From positions 620,001 to 684,000 of the forward strand of contig JASPKZ010010273.1 in NCBI GenBank assembly GCA_030220185.1: 64,000 nucleotides of DNA, given 5' to 3'. The notes beneath the pieces were generated by a model. It saw only the letters and a list, made by a program, of their open reading frames with translations, ran no database searches and was not told the origin of the DNA. The stretch is from Diploptera punctata (Eukaryota > Arthropoda > Insecta > Blattodea > Blaberidae). Made by a program: the position numbers and the translations under genes. Positions 22,313 through 34,722 of this stretch are shown in pieces (the stretch's first letter is position 1; each line of letters opens with the position of its first letter).

Positions 22313-22409
22313 CTATCCATATGTCTTTTCATATGAAAGAAGAATATTTATTGTGGAAATGTGTTGTCAACAGGTAATTGGGTACTTTAAGAAGATAGAT
22401 AATATTTTA

Positions 22410-23035
<626 letters not shown>

Positions 23036-23404
23036 TAACTGATATTCATATTAACATTTGGGAAAATTAAATGAAATTAGGGGAAGGTCCTCCAGAATCA
23101 GAGAACTCCCTGCAATGAATGTAACTATCAGCATCTATTGAATGATCTAAAAATATGTGTTTACTGCTGATTGCAATAATCAGTGGCTCCTCTCCAGGAA
23201 TTCACTTTAGTGTCTGTAATTAAGTGGACATAGCGAGTTCTGGAATTGTGTTGATACTTGGATATGTTTAGTACCGGACAACTTTTCCCTAATAATAAAA
23301 TAAATAATAAAGTAATGCTTAGAGAAGAGTAAAGTTCATGGGTCAACAGATTTAGAAAACAAAGAGAGAAATTGTCTAATGACATTCTTTAAAATGAGTG
23401 ATGT

Positions 23405-23705
23405 AATATTGTCCATCACTCTTCCTCAGGTGGTAGCATGCCTGCCTCCTGACTAGCAGGTTTGAGTTCAATATCAGCAGGGTTGGAAATTTTAATTGTA
23501 AAATTTTCAATCTTGAGCTGAGGAGAGGTGGTAGTGTACAATTTTTAATTGCTGGATTGTGGACTAGATGCCTGAATTAAATTCAATATCCCTCTGCAAT
23601 ACATATGTTGGGAAGGCATGTGGTACTGTTGATATTAATTCATCCGTAGGGGGACGTTAATTAATACAGTCCCCTTGGTGCTCTTTGACAGGAGTAGGCT
23701 ACAAG
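23405..23705 (+). repeat. Putative tRNA-derived SINE (single copy here)
   Basis: The head has CTCAGGTGGTAGCATGCC and GGTTTGAGTTCAATATC in tRNA-like spacing, and a body of about 250 bp ends near TTTGACAGGAGTAGG. No second copy is in the window to confirm borders. Confidence 0.4.
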
Positions 23706-23864
23706 TTTCATCTTCATCCAAAACACAATAAACATGTGCTACAAAAACATTTAAACATATACTCATCCTACACTCTTATCTGTAAATAATACAAGTACAG
23801 ATCACCTGCATAATGCATAAGTTGAAAAAGACATTAATGTCATTTATCCAATTAGTGTAGAATC

Positions 23865-24030
23865 CTCAACCTGAAGTTGGTACTTTTTATAACTTCCCAA
23901 ATCCCTCAAGATGCTGGGTGGACACTGTTTTCATACTGCTGAAATTTCATGAGAAAATTTCTTCCCCCATTGGGACTCGAACCACAGCAAATCCCATAGC
24001 TACCGTTTGGCTACAGCATGGGACTCAGTA
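23865..24030 (-). repeat. SINE family S3 fragment
   Basis: Shares TCAAGATGCTGGGTGGACAC and GAAATTTCATGAGAAAAT with the copies at 34723, 56695 and 63185; the tRNA-like head is at the right (GACTCGAACC). Confidence 0.65.
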
Positions 24031-24689
24031 ATATGCAACCATCTTATTATGCACATAACGCAGAAAGTAAATGGAGCTGAAGTATGGAATGTAAAATAGA
24101 GATTAAGGAAGAAACAGAAATATTGAATAGTATAATATATTACTCCACCAAGTAATCTGCACAGGCAGAAAATATCCTAACATGCTGTCTTTCTCTCTCT
24201 CTTCCTTACTATGCTCCCACTTCCTGTCCTCTGTATATGTTCTTTGTTGGCAGTATAGAGCTGACAAATATTATGGATTTTAATGGTCCGTCCTTCTACG
24301 CTTGTCATTAGTGACTAATTTAACAACTGTTACTATTGGGGTTACTTGTAGGAATGGACTGTTCCTTCTCATTTACATGTTGCCACTTGTGATTTATTGT
24401 GAGGCTGGTAACGGAGAAACGACAAATACTGTGATTTTAAATGATCTGACCACTTGAGCGTTCCGTGCTTAAATTACTAATTTGACAACCATGTTAAGAT
24501 CTTTCACACATGTTTAGGGATTCTCCACCCACACTTAAAATTGAACCATTCAGTATGTGATCAGATGTACAGTCTTCTCCTACATCCCTTCAGTATATTC
24601 AGTAGTTTGGCGACACTAGCGCTAAAACTCTTCCCCTCCGCCCATGCAGAATTGACTTGGTGGTATAATATATACATATATAAGCATTG

Positions 24690-24830
24690 TTTATTTTTTA
24701 TTATTTCACTCACTTCATAATTCATAGCAGACCCTGGGTTTCTTCACATATTTTGTGACATTGTCAATGCTGCGTCACGTTCACAACTATCTACATAACT
24801 TAATATATAAGCATCTTTGTACTTTTCCAT
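24690..24830 (-). mobile_element. Penelope-like terminal repeat fragment
   Basis: TTTCACTCACTTCATAATTC followed by hammerhead H9 and a short flank, as at 21430-21600. Confidence 0.55.
24726..24771 (-). ncRNA. Hammerhead-like motif H9, U3/A8 type
   Basis: Minus strand: helix I AGCA/TGCT (4 bp), core TTGACAA, helix II TCAC/GTGA, GAA, near-palindromic helix III ACCCAGGGT, cleavage base C. C3 to U and G8 to A are both present with all other core bases kept. Confidence 0.72.
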
Positions 24831-25246
24831 ATAATTTTTTTTCTCCATAAATAGAGTTTAAACAATTTGTTAATATAAATTCTAAATGAACGTAATATTT
24901 TTAATAGAAAATCTTCTCCAACTACAAGACAATGTAGGGATTGAAAGAGAAGGACTGCTTAGATAGAAGGAAGTGGAAATTGGAAACAGAGAAACAATAC
25001 CAGTTGTAACAATTTGTAAAATAATAATAATAATAATAGTAGAATATATGTTGATGAAGTAAATGACAATAGTACAATATATATCTGATAAAATTTATTA
25101 AAAATGTAAAGCCAATTTGAAATTGTGAAGAATTGAAATTTTGGATGTAGAGTAATTTTCTTAAGCATGAGAAGGAACAAGGGTAACAGACATAAATTAA
25201 ATCTTCTCTATTTTATATCATTAATGGAAATGAACACCTCACCTCA

Positions 25247-25326
25247 TAATTTGTTGATTCTTGCAGATACAAGCAGAAGATAGAAGGGAACCCTTCTGAA
25301 ACATGTTCTCAGGAATCAACAAATTA
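25247..25326 (+). ncRNA. Hammerhead-like motif H10 with full helix I
   Basis: Outer helix I AATTTGTTGATTC/GAATCAACAAATT is perfect over 13 bp, with internal loops on both sides before proximal AG/CT. The core is CAGAAGA (U4 to A), helix II AGAAGGG/CCCTTCT, GAA, palindromic ACATGT, base U. It is in sense orientation in RIOK2 intron E-F. Confidence 0.72.
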
Positions 25327-25605
25327 CGAGATGTGTTAATTTCTGATTTGTTAATGATTATTAAATAAAACCTCATTGTGTTACTTCCTAAAATATTAAT
25401 TAGTTCACTAAAATCTATCGCTGAAAGATTATTTTCATTTTATAATTTGATGATCTCTAGAATAATTATATCAACCTCCCCCTTTTTTTCATTATTTACA
25501 TTTATTAATAAATTACAATATGAGGTAAAATTATGAGGTTCTTAATAAATAAGGTGAATCCGGAATGATCTTTCCTCATAAATTGTTGTGTTCTATTCTG
25601 ACATA

Positions 25606-25691
25606 TAATAATTAAATGAATCGTGATATCTTCTTACCTCATACTTCTAAAGTATGAGGTAAGAAAATATCACAATTCATTTAATTATTAT
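25606..25691. repeat. Hairpin repeat without ribozyme core
   Basis: Arms of about 40 bp meet at ACTTCTAAAGT. The sequence matches the outer arms of the hammerhead-tipped hairpin at 577-737 (TTCTTACCTCATACTTCT) but the tip with the core is gone. The family end CCTCATAATGTTAAAAATTC follows. Confidence 0.7.
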
Positions 25692-25734
25692 TAATTGAAC
25701 CTCATAATGTTAAAAATTCCCAAATTTAATATCT

Positions 25735-26010
25735 ATTCTAACATGTTTGATATGCCATGCATACCATCAACAGCTTTTCTAAACTATTGCATTTTATGTT
25801 GTTGGCCATGGATGTCGACTCATTCCATCCTTTGGTTGACCGAAGAACTTGCAAATCAAATCTTTTTCTCTGGAAATTTCAAAATTCATAATCCTACCTT
25901 TGTTCTTCTGGATGTAAATGAGAAAAATGGGATTGTATAGATATTTTGTAAGTACCACCACCTCAGGTAGATTTCTTGATAATGTAACATTGCCAAACTC
26001 TGACATTTTT
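25735..26010 (-). mobile_element. Penelope-like GIY-YIG tail fragment
   Basis: The minus strand encodes FLIYIQKNKGRIMNFEISRE and FFGQPKDGMSRHPW, matching the MNFDIPMEGDLVWRFFGQPQDG segment of the copy at 58514. It is 5' truncated. Confidence 0.7.
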
Positions 26011-26104
26011 TGTATCTTTATATTACAATCCCTGCAAATGGATAAGCTGGATTACATGATACAAATTTAAGATAATTGTGACTGAGTTGATAAATATTTC
26101 AAAT

Positions 26105-26390
26105 TATTAAATTTCAAAGTTTTAAACTTGTTCTAACAATTTGACTAGTGGTTACTGTGCTCTCTCTGATTCTGAGATTTTGCAGATTAAATCTGGCCAG
26201 GGTTGATTTCTTTTAGGGTACTAAAAACCCTGAAGGGAAGTAAAGCCATGGGTTCCATGTTATATATTTATGGCACTTTAAAGAACCTTAAGCTTTAAAT
26301 AAGAGGCCTTTAATGAAAATTTGTCAGCCCTTTCATGCCAAACTTTTGAATTATGATGCTAATGAGGTAAACTGTTAAAATATCTACCTT
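26105..26390 (+). repeat. tRNA-derived SINE, family S4
   Basis: Head CTAGTGGTTACTGTGCTCTC; body with AGTAAAGCCATGGGTTCC and AGCCCTTTCATGCCAAACTT. It is shared with a diverged copy at 30150-30400. Confidence 0.6.
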
Positions 26391-26811
26391 ACAGTAACAA
26401 TTGGTTTTTATCTTTTCTCTTATAGATAAATGTATATTTAATATATCTTAAATTAAACCTCATTGTGATTTATTCGTATAAAATTCCAGTATATTTAATA
26501 TAATATAATGTATCATAAGTACAGTTAATCTTAGTTATAACATGTAGATTAAATGAATAATGATTTCAGCTTTTATATGATTGAGAAACGAGTCATGGTA
26601 ACTATTTTTTTTTTCTGAAAGAGTACAAGGCCAGCATAGAACTTCAATACACACACTTATACAATTGGAATGGTACCATGTTAGGTACTTCAGATTATAG
26701 AAATAGTGCAGAATATGCAGATTAAGCATAGGTTAGAGAAGATGGAAAAATACACTAAGATACCCATGTACACAGTATTTATTGAACAGAAAACATAAAT
26801 TAGTATTTCAT

Positions 26812-26950
26812 TTAATAAATTAATGAGTCATTTTTACATCTTACCTCATATTTCATGTTTTATTATTTATTATAATTTATTATAATATTATTTATTATAA
26901 TAAAACATGAAATATGAGGTAAGATGTAAAAATGACTCATTAATTTATTA
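26812..26950. repeat. 139-bp palindrome of the TATGAGG family
   Basis: Arms of about 50 bp are essentially perfect (TTAATGAGTCATTTTTACAT and its complement) with an AT-only tip. The right flank is AAGAACCTCATAATGTGTTT, the family end. No ribozyme core. Confidence 0.8.
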
Positions 26951-27413
26951 ATTAAGAACCTCATAATGTGTTTCCCAATTTTAACTTTGAATAGTATTTC
27001 ATTATCAAAAGAGCCATAAATTAACCTTATAAATCTTCAGAGTATTATTAATCCAGGGTGTTTGCAACTTGCTTCATTGCTATAGAAGCGCTGAGTATAA
27101 ACCATCTCATTGTGTTAATCATGGCATATTTTAAAGTAGTGTGTATAAACGCATCTTCCATGCAATGATTCTTTCATTTGGGATCAATTGAAATCAAAGG
27201 ATGATAGGTCCAGCAAGTTTGGTGGATGTTCTAGTTCATTTTACATAAATTATTGACTGAACTCCTCCATACAATAATTGCATACCAGACAACCATATTA
27301 TGATATTTCCATTTACTTATTTGGCTTTGAGGGGAAAAATAGTGTTCAAGACTCAAATCCTAGCTCTTGTAAACATATTGCGCTTTATTAATCTGATTGT
27401 TTTTTTCTTGTAG

Positions 27414-28146
27414 GAGAGAAGATGATCTTGACATAGAGGTTTCTGCAAGTGGCTTTACTCGTCAGATGGAGAAAGATCTTTATGTTGAAATGGGAATTGA
27501 TGAAGAGAGAGAGGAGGATGAAAAAGAAAAAAATCAAATTAAACCAGAAAAAGAAAATTCAGAAGTAGAAGAATTGAGATTAAAAGTGGAACAGTTGTGT
27601 AATGAAGAATTTATAAACTCGTCCCAAGGTGAAATACTTTGTGAACCTACCAACACTGAACATGTATCATCTATTAACAGAACATCTGATTGCACTGAAA
27701 GTACAAATAATGTTAGGAATGAGGAGATAAATGAACATGAAGAATGTAATCAAGAAGAGAATAAAAGTTTTAGGATAGAGATCAAATGCAAAGAAAAATC
27801 AAGAATTGAGGAAAGTAAAAATATTATAAAGTCAGGGACACAAGAGAATAAAGATGAAGAAATGAGCAACAAGTTTTCATCTGGAGATGAATTCAGTAGT
27901 GAAGATGAAAACAATATAAGAGTTAGAACATATAGCAAGACTTGCAGCATGCGTAGTACATCAACTGCAGCAACTATAGCTCCAGAAGTGATTCATGTTC
28001 GTGTTAAAAGAAATTTGGAAAAAAGAGAAAAAGCTGCTTCGAGGAAAAGAATCACGATTAAAGGTGAAGCCAGTGCAGTAACTCGCTCAAGAAGAGAAAA
28101 TAGAGACACTATAAAGCAGTGTGATGGAATATGGTCATGGGAATAA
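27414..28146 (+). CDS. RIOK2: RIOK2 terminal exon (acidic tail)
   Basis: The last coding exon, 244 codons and stop TAA at 28144. It begins REDDLDIEVSASGFT, the conserved end of the RIO2 domain, followed by a long, low-complexity, highly charged tail rich in Glu, Lys and Asn, as is usual for RIOK2. Near the C-terminus VKRNLEKREKAASRKRITIKGEA and RSRRENR resemble the conserved basic C-terminal segment of vertebrate RIOK2. The tail is poorly conserved in the family, so its exact length is set only by the open frame. An AATAAA overlaps the stop (28142) and another lies at about 28155, so the 3' UTR could be very short. Confidence 0.92.
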
Positions 28147-28160
28147 AAGTAAAAAATAAA
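28142..28160 (+). promoter_or_regulatory. Candidate RIOK2 polyadenylation signals
   Basis: Two AATAAA hexamers lie at about 28142-28147 (overlapping the stop codon) and 28155-28160. No downstream element was tested, and in AT-rich DNA such hexamers are common, so use is inferred only from position. Confidence 0.35.
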
Positions 28161-28794
28161 TTATAAGATCTCTGGGTTATAAGGCTTTGTTTTTGCCACA
28201 CAAAATGTGTGTGCACTTTATTTATCACGTTTCCACCATACATTCCTTACACATGCAGACAGCTTCACTTTAAATATTTTTATAGAAAACTTTGACAGGT
28301 ATTTATGGCATTGAGTCAGGACTTATCAATTTTACTTTTTTGGTATTTGACATATAGAAATCTTTTGATTGGTTAGATTCTTATTAAATTGAATTTCTTG
28401 ATTATTATAATTTTATTTCTTATCTTATTAGACTCTAAAGGATACATAAATGGGTGAAAATTATTATGGTATAAGTTACGTTTAGATCATTCAGAGAAAA
28501 ATGAGTTTAAACATTTGCTGTAGGTATCAGACCAATCAAAACAGTTGTATTCATCCTTCGCCAGATAGCAGTAGTTGACAGCATCCACTTGAATCTCTCT
28601 GTCATTCAAAAGTAGTACTCAATAACATGCGATAACTATACTTAACATTTTCACAAAAATGCCTCTTATACTGTTACGGTTTTCATCCATTCATGTAGGC
28701 ACTTTTTTAGATAATATTTTTCAAATAAAAGAGTAGGTGTTGGAAGATATGAATGATTGACACAATATTATCATTGTATCCAGTTGTATGCAAA

Positions 28795-29085
28795 TGTCCT
28801 ACATGGTCTTTATAGGAAGCCAGATATAATAAGAAGAGTTAAGTCTTGTAGACTATGATGGGCAGGACATGTGGCACAGATGGAGAATGAAAGATGTGCT
28901 TCATGTAGGAAAACCAGAGGGAAAACATCTAGTTTATAGACCAAGAACGAGGTGGGAGAATAACATTATGATTTGAGGGAAGTAGATTATACAGGGAATG
29001 ATTGGAAAACATTAGCTCAGGGTAGGGATGTATGGAGAGCTTATGTCAACGTGGCCATGAACCTACGGGTTCGATAGTGCCAGTG
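28795..29085 (+). mobile_element. RTE-like 3' fragment
   Basis: Begins GGTCTTTATAGGAAGCCAGA and ends CGGGTTCGATAGTGCCAGTG, collinear with 5456-5755 of the intact copy, with small deletions and frameshifts. Confidence 0.8.
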
Positions 29086-29694
29086 AGTTAGTTGTATGTA
29101 AATATACACTTGATACAAAAAATATTAAAATAAAGCAGATAATTGATAACTCCATCATGTAATTTCAAAATGCATTCGAGATCACAGATGATATTGAATA
29201 TTTAGTCTTGAGAATCTATTCCATTACTTTATATTGTCAAAGACTGCTCTGTGGTGTACAGTAACTGTTAGCTTTTCTAACTAGTATAAAGTTCAGGGTG
29301 TGCCATAAAATTTATCTTTAGCATAGGATCTGGAACTGGTTTCATTCAACCTCGTTATGACAACTGAGTAGCTACTTGATATAAGAAGTTAAAAATCCAG
29401 TTAAGAAAATTGAAATTAACATTGAGGGACTGCATCATGCAAAGCACATAGTGTTCTACTTGCAATGATAGCAACCAGTTTAATCAACCTTGACTCTCCA
29501 GAACTGTCATGCAACAGATTTATTATTATATTGCCAATACATTTTATATGTATACCAGAATATTCCCTGGTTTGGTCTCTGATGAGAAATGCCTTCTAGT
29601 TAAAAAAAAAGTTTGAGTAAAAGTAAGTTTTCATGCATTATCAACCTTTATGTAGATACAGTTATGAGAATGTTTTGTAAGTTATATAATGGTA
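29086..29694. other. No recognisable feature
   Basis: AT-rich intergenic DNA. A short stretch at about 29340-29520 resembles 18880-19060 (CAACTGAGTAGCTACTTGAT), so an unidentified repeat is present. Confidence 0.4.
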
Positions 29695-29935
29695 GAGTAC
29701 TTTTAATAGCATACTTAAGACGATATGCTACAAACCAGAAGTTCAAGTCCTGATGGAGTCAAGATTTTTAAACTGACCTAAGCCTTCTGACAGCATATAA
29801 CCCTGGGTTCTACTAAAATCTCTAATGGAAATAAGTATGATGTTCTGAAGGTAGAGAGGTAGCCATTACACAGAGCTGATAATCTGGCTGACATCTCATG
29901 CTAAGGCCTATATTGGGATCACTTTACCTTTCCTT
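29695..29935 (+). repeat. SINE family S1, degenerate copy
   Basis: Recognised by AGTCAAGATTTTTAAACTGA, CTTCTGACAGCATATAACCC and GGGATCACTTTACC in the same order as the 18028 copy; the head is decayed. Confidence 0.6.
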
Positions 29936-30149
29936 TTTTTTTTTACTCTAATAATAATAATCATCCCAAAGTTGTGTGAACTGCAACCACAGTTCAAACC
30001 TTTGTAAATAAAAGCAGATAAAAATCAAGTAGCAGCTCAATACTTCATGTTTCACCAGAGTCACATGCACCTCTTTAACTTGTATCACTGAACTATAATG
30101 ATACACCTCATGAACATTCAGAAATTTTCTTGCGATGTGACAGGTGTTA

Positions 30150-30400
30150 ATAACTGTTTGCTCTAGTGGTTACAATACTTTTCTCTGGATCTGAGTTCAC
30201 ATTTCAATTTGACTGGAATCACTGGATTTTTCAGGATATAAAAATCCTTAGTATAGCTTCCTTCAGAATGTAAATGAAGCCATGGCCCCGTTGTGGATTT
30301 ACAGGACATAAAAGAACCTCAAATCTGAAATTAGTGGTATCCAAGCAAAATGTATTGGCCCTTTCATGTCAAAATTAGAATCGTAATGGTAATGACCTAA
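30150..30400 (+). repeat. tRNA-derived SINE, family S4
   Basis: Head GCTCTAGTGGTTACAATAC; body with GAAGCCATGGCCCCGTTG and GGCCCTTTCATGTCAAAATT. Diverged relative of 26105-26390. Confidence 0.55.
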
Positions 30401-31027
30401 GATATTAACATCATTTGATTAAAAAAACTACCTACCTTCAAGTGATTTCAGTATTTGTAAATTAGAGGATAGTGTATTTTAGGTAATACACCTGCACAGC
30501 TGAGAACTATAGTCACAATTATCACTTTCTCCAGTTTTTGTTTTTCTCTATGTGTGTTTTGTAAATTATGTGATTAGTATTATTATTATTATTATCATCA
30601 TCATCATTATTGTCGTTTATGTTATTATACAATACCAGAGTAAAATGAAATTGTGTAACTTGATACAGAAAGTTCTAGATCTTCCTTTGGGCCATCTGCC
30701 TTTCATATTCAAATAAAACATACTGGTATTACATTCAACAGAATATTCTATTTTATGCAGAACATTGTTGCCAGCATTAACATTTTAAATCATCACATTC
30801 TGTTCCAAGTGAGCTCATTTTCTGGTGTATGAATATTTGTATAGTTGATTAATTTCACACAAGTCATTAAAACTATGACATTAAAAATTCTTTCACATTA
30901 GCTAGAACACCAATACTGTTGTAGACAAATTTATTATGAGAAATAACATTATGAGGTTCTTCAATTATGACTGAGTCAATTCTTTAAGGTAGAATTTTTT
31001 ATCACTCACCTCATATTGTTCTTATTT

Positions 31028-31075
31028 GACTATAAACTAGTTTCAGAACATAGTTTCTGTTCCATCCTCAGCATC
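31028..31075 (-). ncRNA. Hammerhead-like ribozyme motif H11
   Basis: Minus strand: CTGAGGA (31065-31071), helix II GGAAC/GTTCT after an unpaired U, GAA, palindromic helix III ACTAGT (31037-31042), cleavage base U. The core is complete. Confidence 0.75.
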
Positions 31076-31298
31076 GTCACGACCGTTGTTCTGTCGTCTT
31101 GAAGAGCTGTCCTTCGCTCCTTCCATTGGCTGACTGAAAAACCTCAAAACCAGGTCATTCTCACCGGGAATTTCGAAGTTCATCAATTTCTTCTTTTCAC
31201 TCTTTTGAATGTAGATCTTTTCCCAAACAGTAAGTTCTTTTGGTTTTTTCTATTTGTTTTAATTATTTAGCTTCTTTTTCAATAAGATGTTTTTCAGA

Positions 31299-31742
31299 TC
31301 ATGCATGGGCAGCCACTGCAGATTTTTCTACTTCCCCTTTTTTGACATTCCTGAGATGTTCTTTCACTCTAGTTTTCAAATTTCTCTTAGTTTTTCCTAT
31401 GTAGAATTTCTCACATTCTTCACATTTAATCTCATAAATCCCTGATTTGTTTTCTTCTTTTATTTTCTCATTTTTATTAGATCTAATCAGTCTATTGATG
31501 CTGTAGTCATTTTTGGGTGCTAACCTTATGTTGAAATCTTTAAAAAAAAATTGAAACTTGAGGTGTTTTAATGGATGATATGTGAATTTTCTGAATTTTA
31601 CATTTTCTTCTTTTACTTTTAGAAGAGTTCTTTGATTAATAAATTTTTGTCTTCTGAACTTGTTTATTTTCTTGAGTATCATTCTTACTGCAAAACCATT
31701 TTTCGTGGCTACATTAATTATATGTTCTTTTTTCTTTTTCAT
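31299..31742 (-). pseudogene. Penelope-like reverse transcriptase thumb and GIY-YIG fragment
   Basis: A 147-residue frame: KFRKFTYHPLKHLKFQFFFK and FNIRLAPKNDYSINRLIRSN (region between reverse transcriptase and nuclease), then GIYEIKCEECEKFYIGKTKR, the GIY-YIG catalytic motif with a CxxC-like pair, and RVKEHLRNVKKGEVEKSAVA. GIY-YIG nucleases fused behind a reverse transcriptase identify Penelope-like elements. The reverse transcriptase catalytic domain is absent. Confidence 0.85.
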
Positions 31743-31927
31743 AATTTTCTTTGTTCATGGGTATGTTCACTAATCTATGTGTCAAACTATTGAAAACTGC
31801 TTCTTTGTGAGCTATGTGATTGAAACCTGAAATTCCCGGTGAGAATGGCCTGGTTTCGAGATTTTTCAGTCAACCAATGGAAGGAGCGAAGGACAGCTCT
31901 TCAAGACGACAGAACAACAGTCGTGAC

Positions 31928-31975
31928 GATACTGAGGATGGAACAGAAACTATGTTCTGAAACTAGTTTATAATC
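31928..31975 (+). ncRNA. Hammerhead-like ribozyme motif H12
   Basis: Plus-strand twin of H11: CTGAGGA (31932-31938), the same helix II, GAA, ACTAGT (31962-31967), base U, proximal helix I ATA/TAT. Confidence 0.76.
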
Positions 31976-32884
31976 AAATAAGAAGAACAATATGAGGTGA
32001 GTGATAAAAAATTCTACCTTAATGAATATACCTCATAGTGAGAATTCCTAAAATAAGTAAGAGTCAGTTCTTATTTCCCATCCTAATCATGTTTTCAAAC
32101 ACGGGATGCAGTTTTCAAGAGGCTTCCCTCTCATCATCGCCATGACATCGACCCTTAAAAACTGCAGCTCCTGTATTTAAAAAACATGAAGTTTGAGGTA
32201 AGATAAAATAAGAATCGACTCATTCATAAATAAAATTATTCTTATCATCATCATCATCCGGTATCATGGCAGCTGCAGCTGCCTTCCAGAAACCAAATGC
32301 TTCCTTTCTGTCCATCCATTGATCTTCCTCCAATCCTCTGATATTCATAGCCGCTTGTACCCCTTCTATCCAAATTTTCTTTGGTCTACCTCTCTTCCTC
32401 CTTTCCATTGGGATCCACTCCATAACAGTTTTAGGTAATCTTTGCTCTGGCATTCTTTTGTCATGGCCATACCACTGTAATCTTTTCTTTTCTATAATGT
32501 CTACGATGTCCGGCTCCTCTTGTACGCCCATAATTTCCCTTATTTCTTTATTTCAAATTCTATCCATTCTAATTTTCTAGCTCATCTTCTTAAAACATCA
32601 ATTTTTGTACTTAAAATTCTTTTCATTTCCCTGGTAGGAATTTGCCAGACTTCAGCACCATATGTTAAAATGCTCGGAATTATGGTTTGATATATTTGTA
32701 ATTTTCTATTTTTGTAATATTCTTGCTCCACCAAACAGTTTAAAGCTTTTATTGCTTGTTTGTGCAATTCTATTTTTAATTTCCACTGTGTCATCGCCTG
32801 AATGGTCTAACATTCAATACTAGGTTTTAGTTCTTCTCCATTGTTGAAATTTATATTTTCAATTTCTTCTTCTATACACAGACA

Positions 32885-33205
32885 TATCCACCGCTGTGGT
32901 CTCGAGGTAGCGCCCTGCCTTGTCACGCAGCAGGTCTGGGTTCGATCCCCGGTTGGGGCAGTTTTTCTGGATGAGGTTTCTATCAGGGTATTTCCTCACC
33001 TCTAAGACAAATGTCAGGAAAACTTTAAGGCCCAAACAGTCCCCGAAATCATATGGCCATCATCATCATCCTTCACCGGTGTGGAAAGCAACGGGATGCT
33101 ACCACACCTACAATTCCCTAGTAAAGCTGCAAGCATAGCATGAAAATGCTATGATTGCAGTGAAAGACCTGCCCTCGGGCAGAATTACTATGGATGGATG
33201 GATAC
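32885..33205 (+). mobile_element. tRNA-derived SINE, family S2
   Basis: Head GGTCTCGAGGTAGCGCCCTG with B-box GGGTTCGATCCCC; body with CAGTCCCCGAAATCAT and CATCATCATCCTTCACC; 3' end CTCGGGCAGAATTACTATGG with a (GGAT)n tail. Copies at 36376 and 50245. Confidence 0.78.
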
Positions 33206-33770
33206 ACAAATATTTAATTTTCTCTATATTTATATAAAGTCCCCATTTTTCATGTTCTTCTTCTAGTTTTTATGCCATATATTCTATGTCATCGTGGTTT
33301 TGTGCTATTAATACCTGGTCATCTGCAAAATTGAGTGAATATACATGTGTATTTTGTATTGGTATATCCATTTTTGACATTTTTTCCTCCAGTCTCTTAG
33401 TACTCTTTCAAGATAAATTTTGAATAGAGTTGGAGATAAACTGCAACCCTGCCTTAAACCTTTTGTAATAGTAAATCCCTCTGTTATATGATTTCCAACT
33501 TTTATTTTGATCCTTTGTATAATGATTTTATAGCTTCTATTAATCTTTTGGCAATGTTAGAATTGTCTAAATTTTCCCAAAATATTTTTTGAAGAATATT
33601 ATCATATGCTTTAGTTAAATTGACAAAAAGAAAATATATTATCTGTGCATGATCTACCACTTTTAAAACCATATTGTTCTTATATGAAGAATAAAATTTA
33701 CTGTACATATTTTTAATAAAATTATTAACAATATTTATTAATAATTTATATTTAGTAATATTGTCATTTT

Positions 33771-34066
33771 TGGGGCATGCCGTAGCGTAGTGGTTAAGGC
33801 ACTGAGCTACAAGCCGGAGGGTCAAGGGTTCAAGTCCCGTTGGGGTCAGGATTTTTAAACTGACCCAAACCCTCTGGCAGCACTATGGCCCTGGGGTCGA
33901 CTCAGCCTCTAACGGAAATGAGTACCAGACGCTTGTTCTGGGGGTAAAGGCGGCCGTCACGCAGGGCTGACATAAAGTGTCAATTGTCTAAAAAAGTGGG
34001 AGCCTTAACCTCCTACTACCCCAAGGGCCTCCTGAGGCCTGTTGTGGGATCACTTTACTTTACTTT
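33771..34066 (+). mobile_element. SINE family S1, complete copy
   Basis: A 14-bp target duplication AATATTGTCATTTT (33757-33770 and 34067-34080). Head GCCGTAGCGTAGTGGTTAAG. Inserted in a minus-strand reverse transcriptase fragment. Confidence 0.85.
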
Positions 34067-34109
34067 AATATTGTCATTTTAATGAAACTTCTTAATAAAA
34101 TATTTTACA

Positions 34110-34655
34110 AAATATATACACATATATTTTTAGAGGACGTTGTGAGAATGTATCATGCTATAGGCCTAAATGGCAATTTTTTTTTTGTGAAATTCAAAAT
34201 TAATTTTCATCCAGGAACAAATTTATTTACTATTAGTAATGCGTGAATTAAGTAAACAAATTGTTATTGTTTGCAATTAGTTTTGCTATAAAGTATCCAA
34301 TATATAGTGAATATGATAACTATAGTTTATGTCAGTATATGTGTTAATTAAGCATGCTAACATTGGTTTAAATTAGTATTTTATTGTTTCTAGGTCATAA
34401 GCATTGCATCCTGTTGACTTTAGTATTGACCTTGATTGTATATCTACATTTGTCCTTGAGTAACTGGGATATTTATTTTCAATGTCAGTCCATGTAAAGA
34501 AAATAGCATAAACACTACTATTGATTGAGACTGTGGTTTTTATCATCACAAATTGTTGAATATCTGAAGATTTTTAGTAATGGAGGAAAAATAATATATT
34601 GGATATAAATAAATTTAATTTAACAATTTATATAAATACAATTTTAACAATTCTA
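34110..34655. other. No recognisable feature
   Basis: AT-rich DNA without open frames or repeats shared inside the window. Confidence 0.45.
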
Positions 34656-34715
34656 GCTTTCATGAAACCGGAACTAGCCAACAGGCTTAATCCCTGGATG
34701 ATGATGATGATGATA
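34656..34715 (+). repeat. Non-LTR 3' terminus with (GAT)n tail
   Basis: CGGAACTAGCCAACAGGCTTA followed by GATGATGATGATGATGAT, similar to the ends at 15120-15182 and 38940-38995. Confidence 0.6.
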
Positions 34716-34722
34716 AAATTAA

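Larger units (their letters stand above)
30938..32064 (-). mobile_element. Penelope-like element with inverted terminal copies
   Basis: Two arms of about 190 bp (30985-31174 and 31829-32021) are inverted copies of one another, each with a hammerhead motif pointing outward and family end signatures outside (AACATTATGAGGTTCTTC; AATATACCTCATAGTGAGA). Between them is a 5'-truncated minus-strand protein frame. The right outer end also occurs at window positions 2-39. Confidence 0.78.
32220..34110 (-). pseudogene. Decayed non-LTR reverse transcriptase, split by two SINEs
   Basis: From 3' to 5' on the minus strand: (ATC)n tail at 32240, KKRLQWYGHDKRMPEQRLPK and RRKRGRPKKIW (C-terminus), IYQTIIPSILTYGAEVWQIP, LNFADDQVLIAQNHDD (catalytic FADD, about 33280-33340) and NLTKAYDNILQKIFWENL. 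SINEs interrupt at 32890-33205 and 33771-34066. There are several frameshifts. Confidence 0.78.

Noticed and set aside
25020..25040. CRISPR or other array
   Set aside because: Only a simple (AAT)n run; no spaced repeats anywhere in the window.
27750..27950. Minus-strand frame in RIOK2 last exon
   Set aside because: Antisense shadow of the low-complexity acidic tail.
32893..33138. 72-codon plus frame as a gene
   Set aside because: It is entirely within SINE family S2, which recurs at 36376 and 50245.
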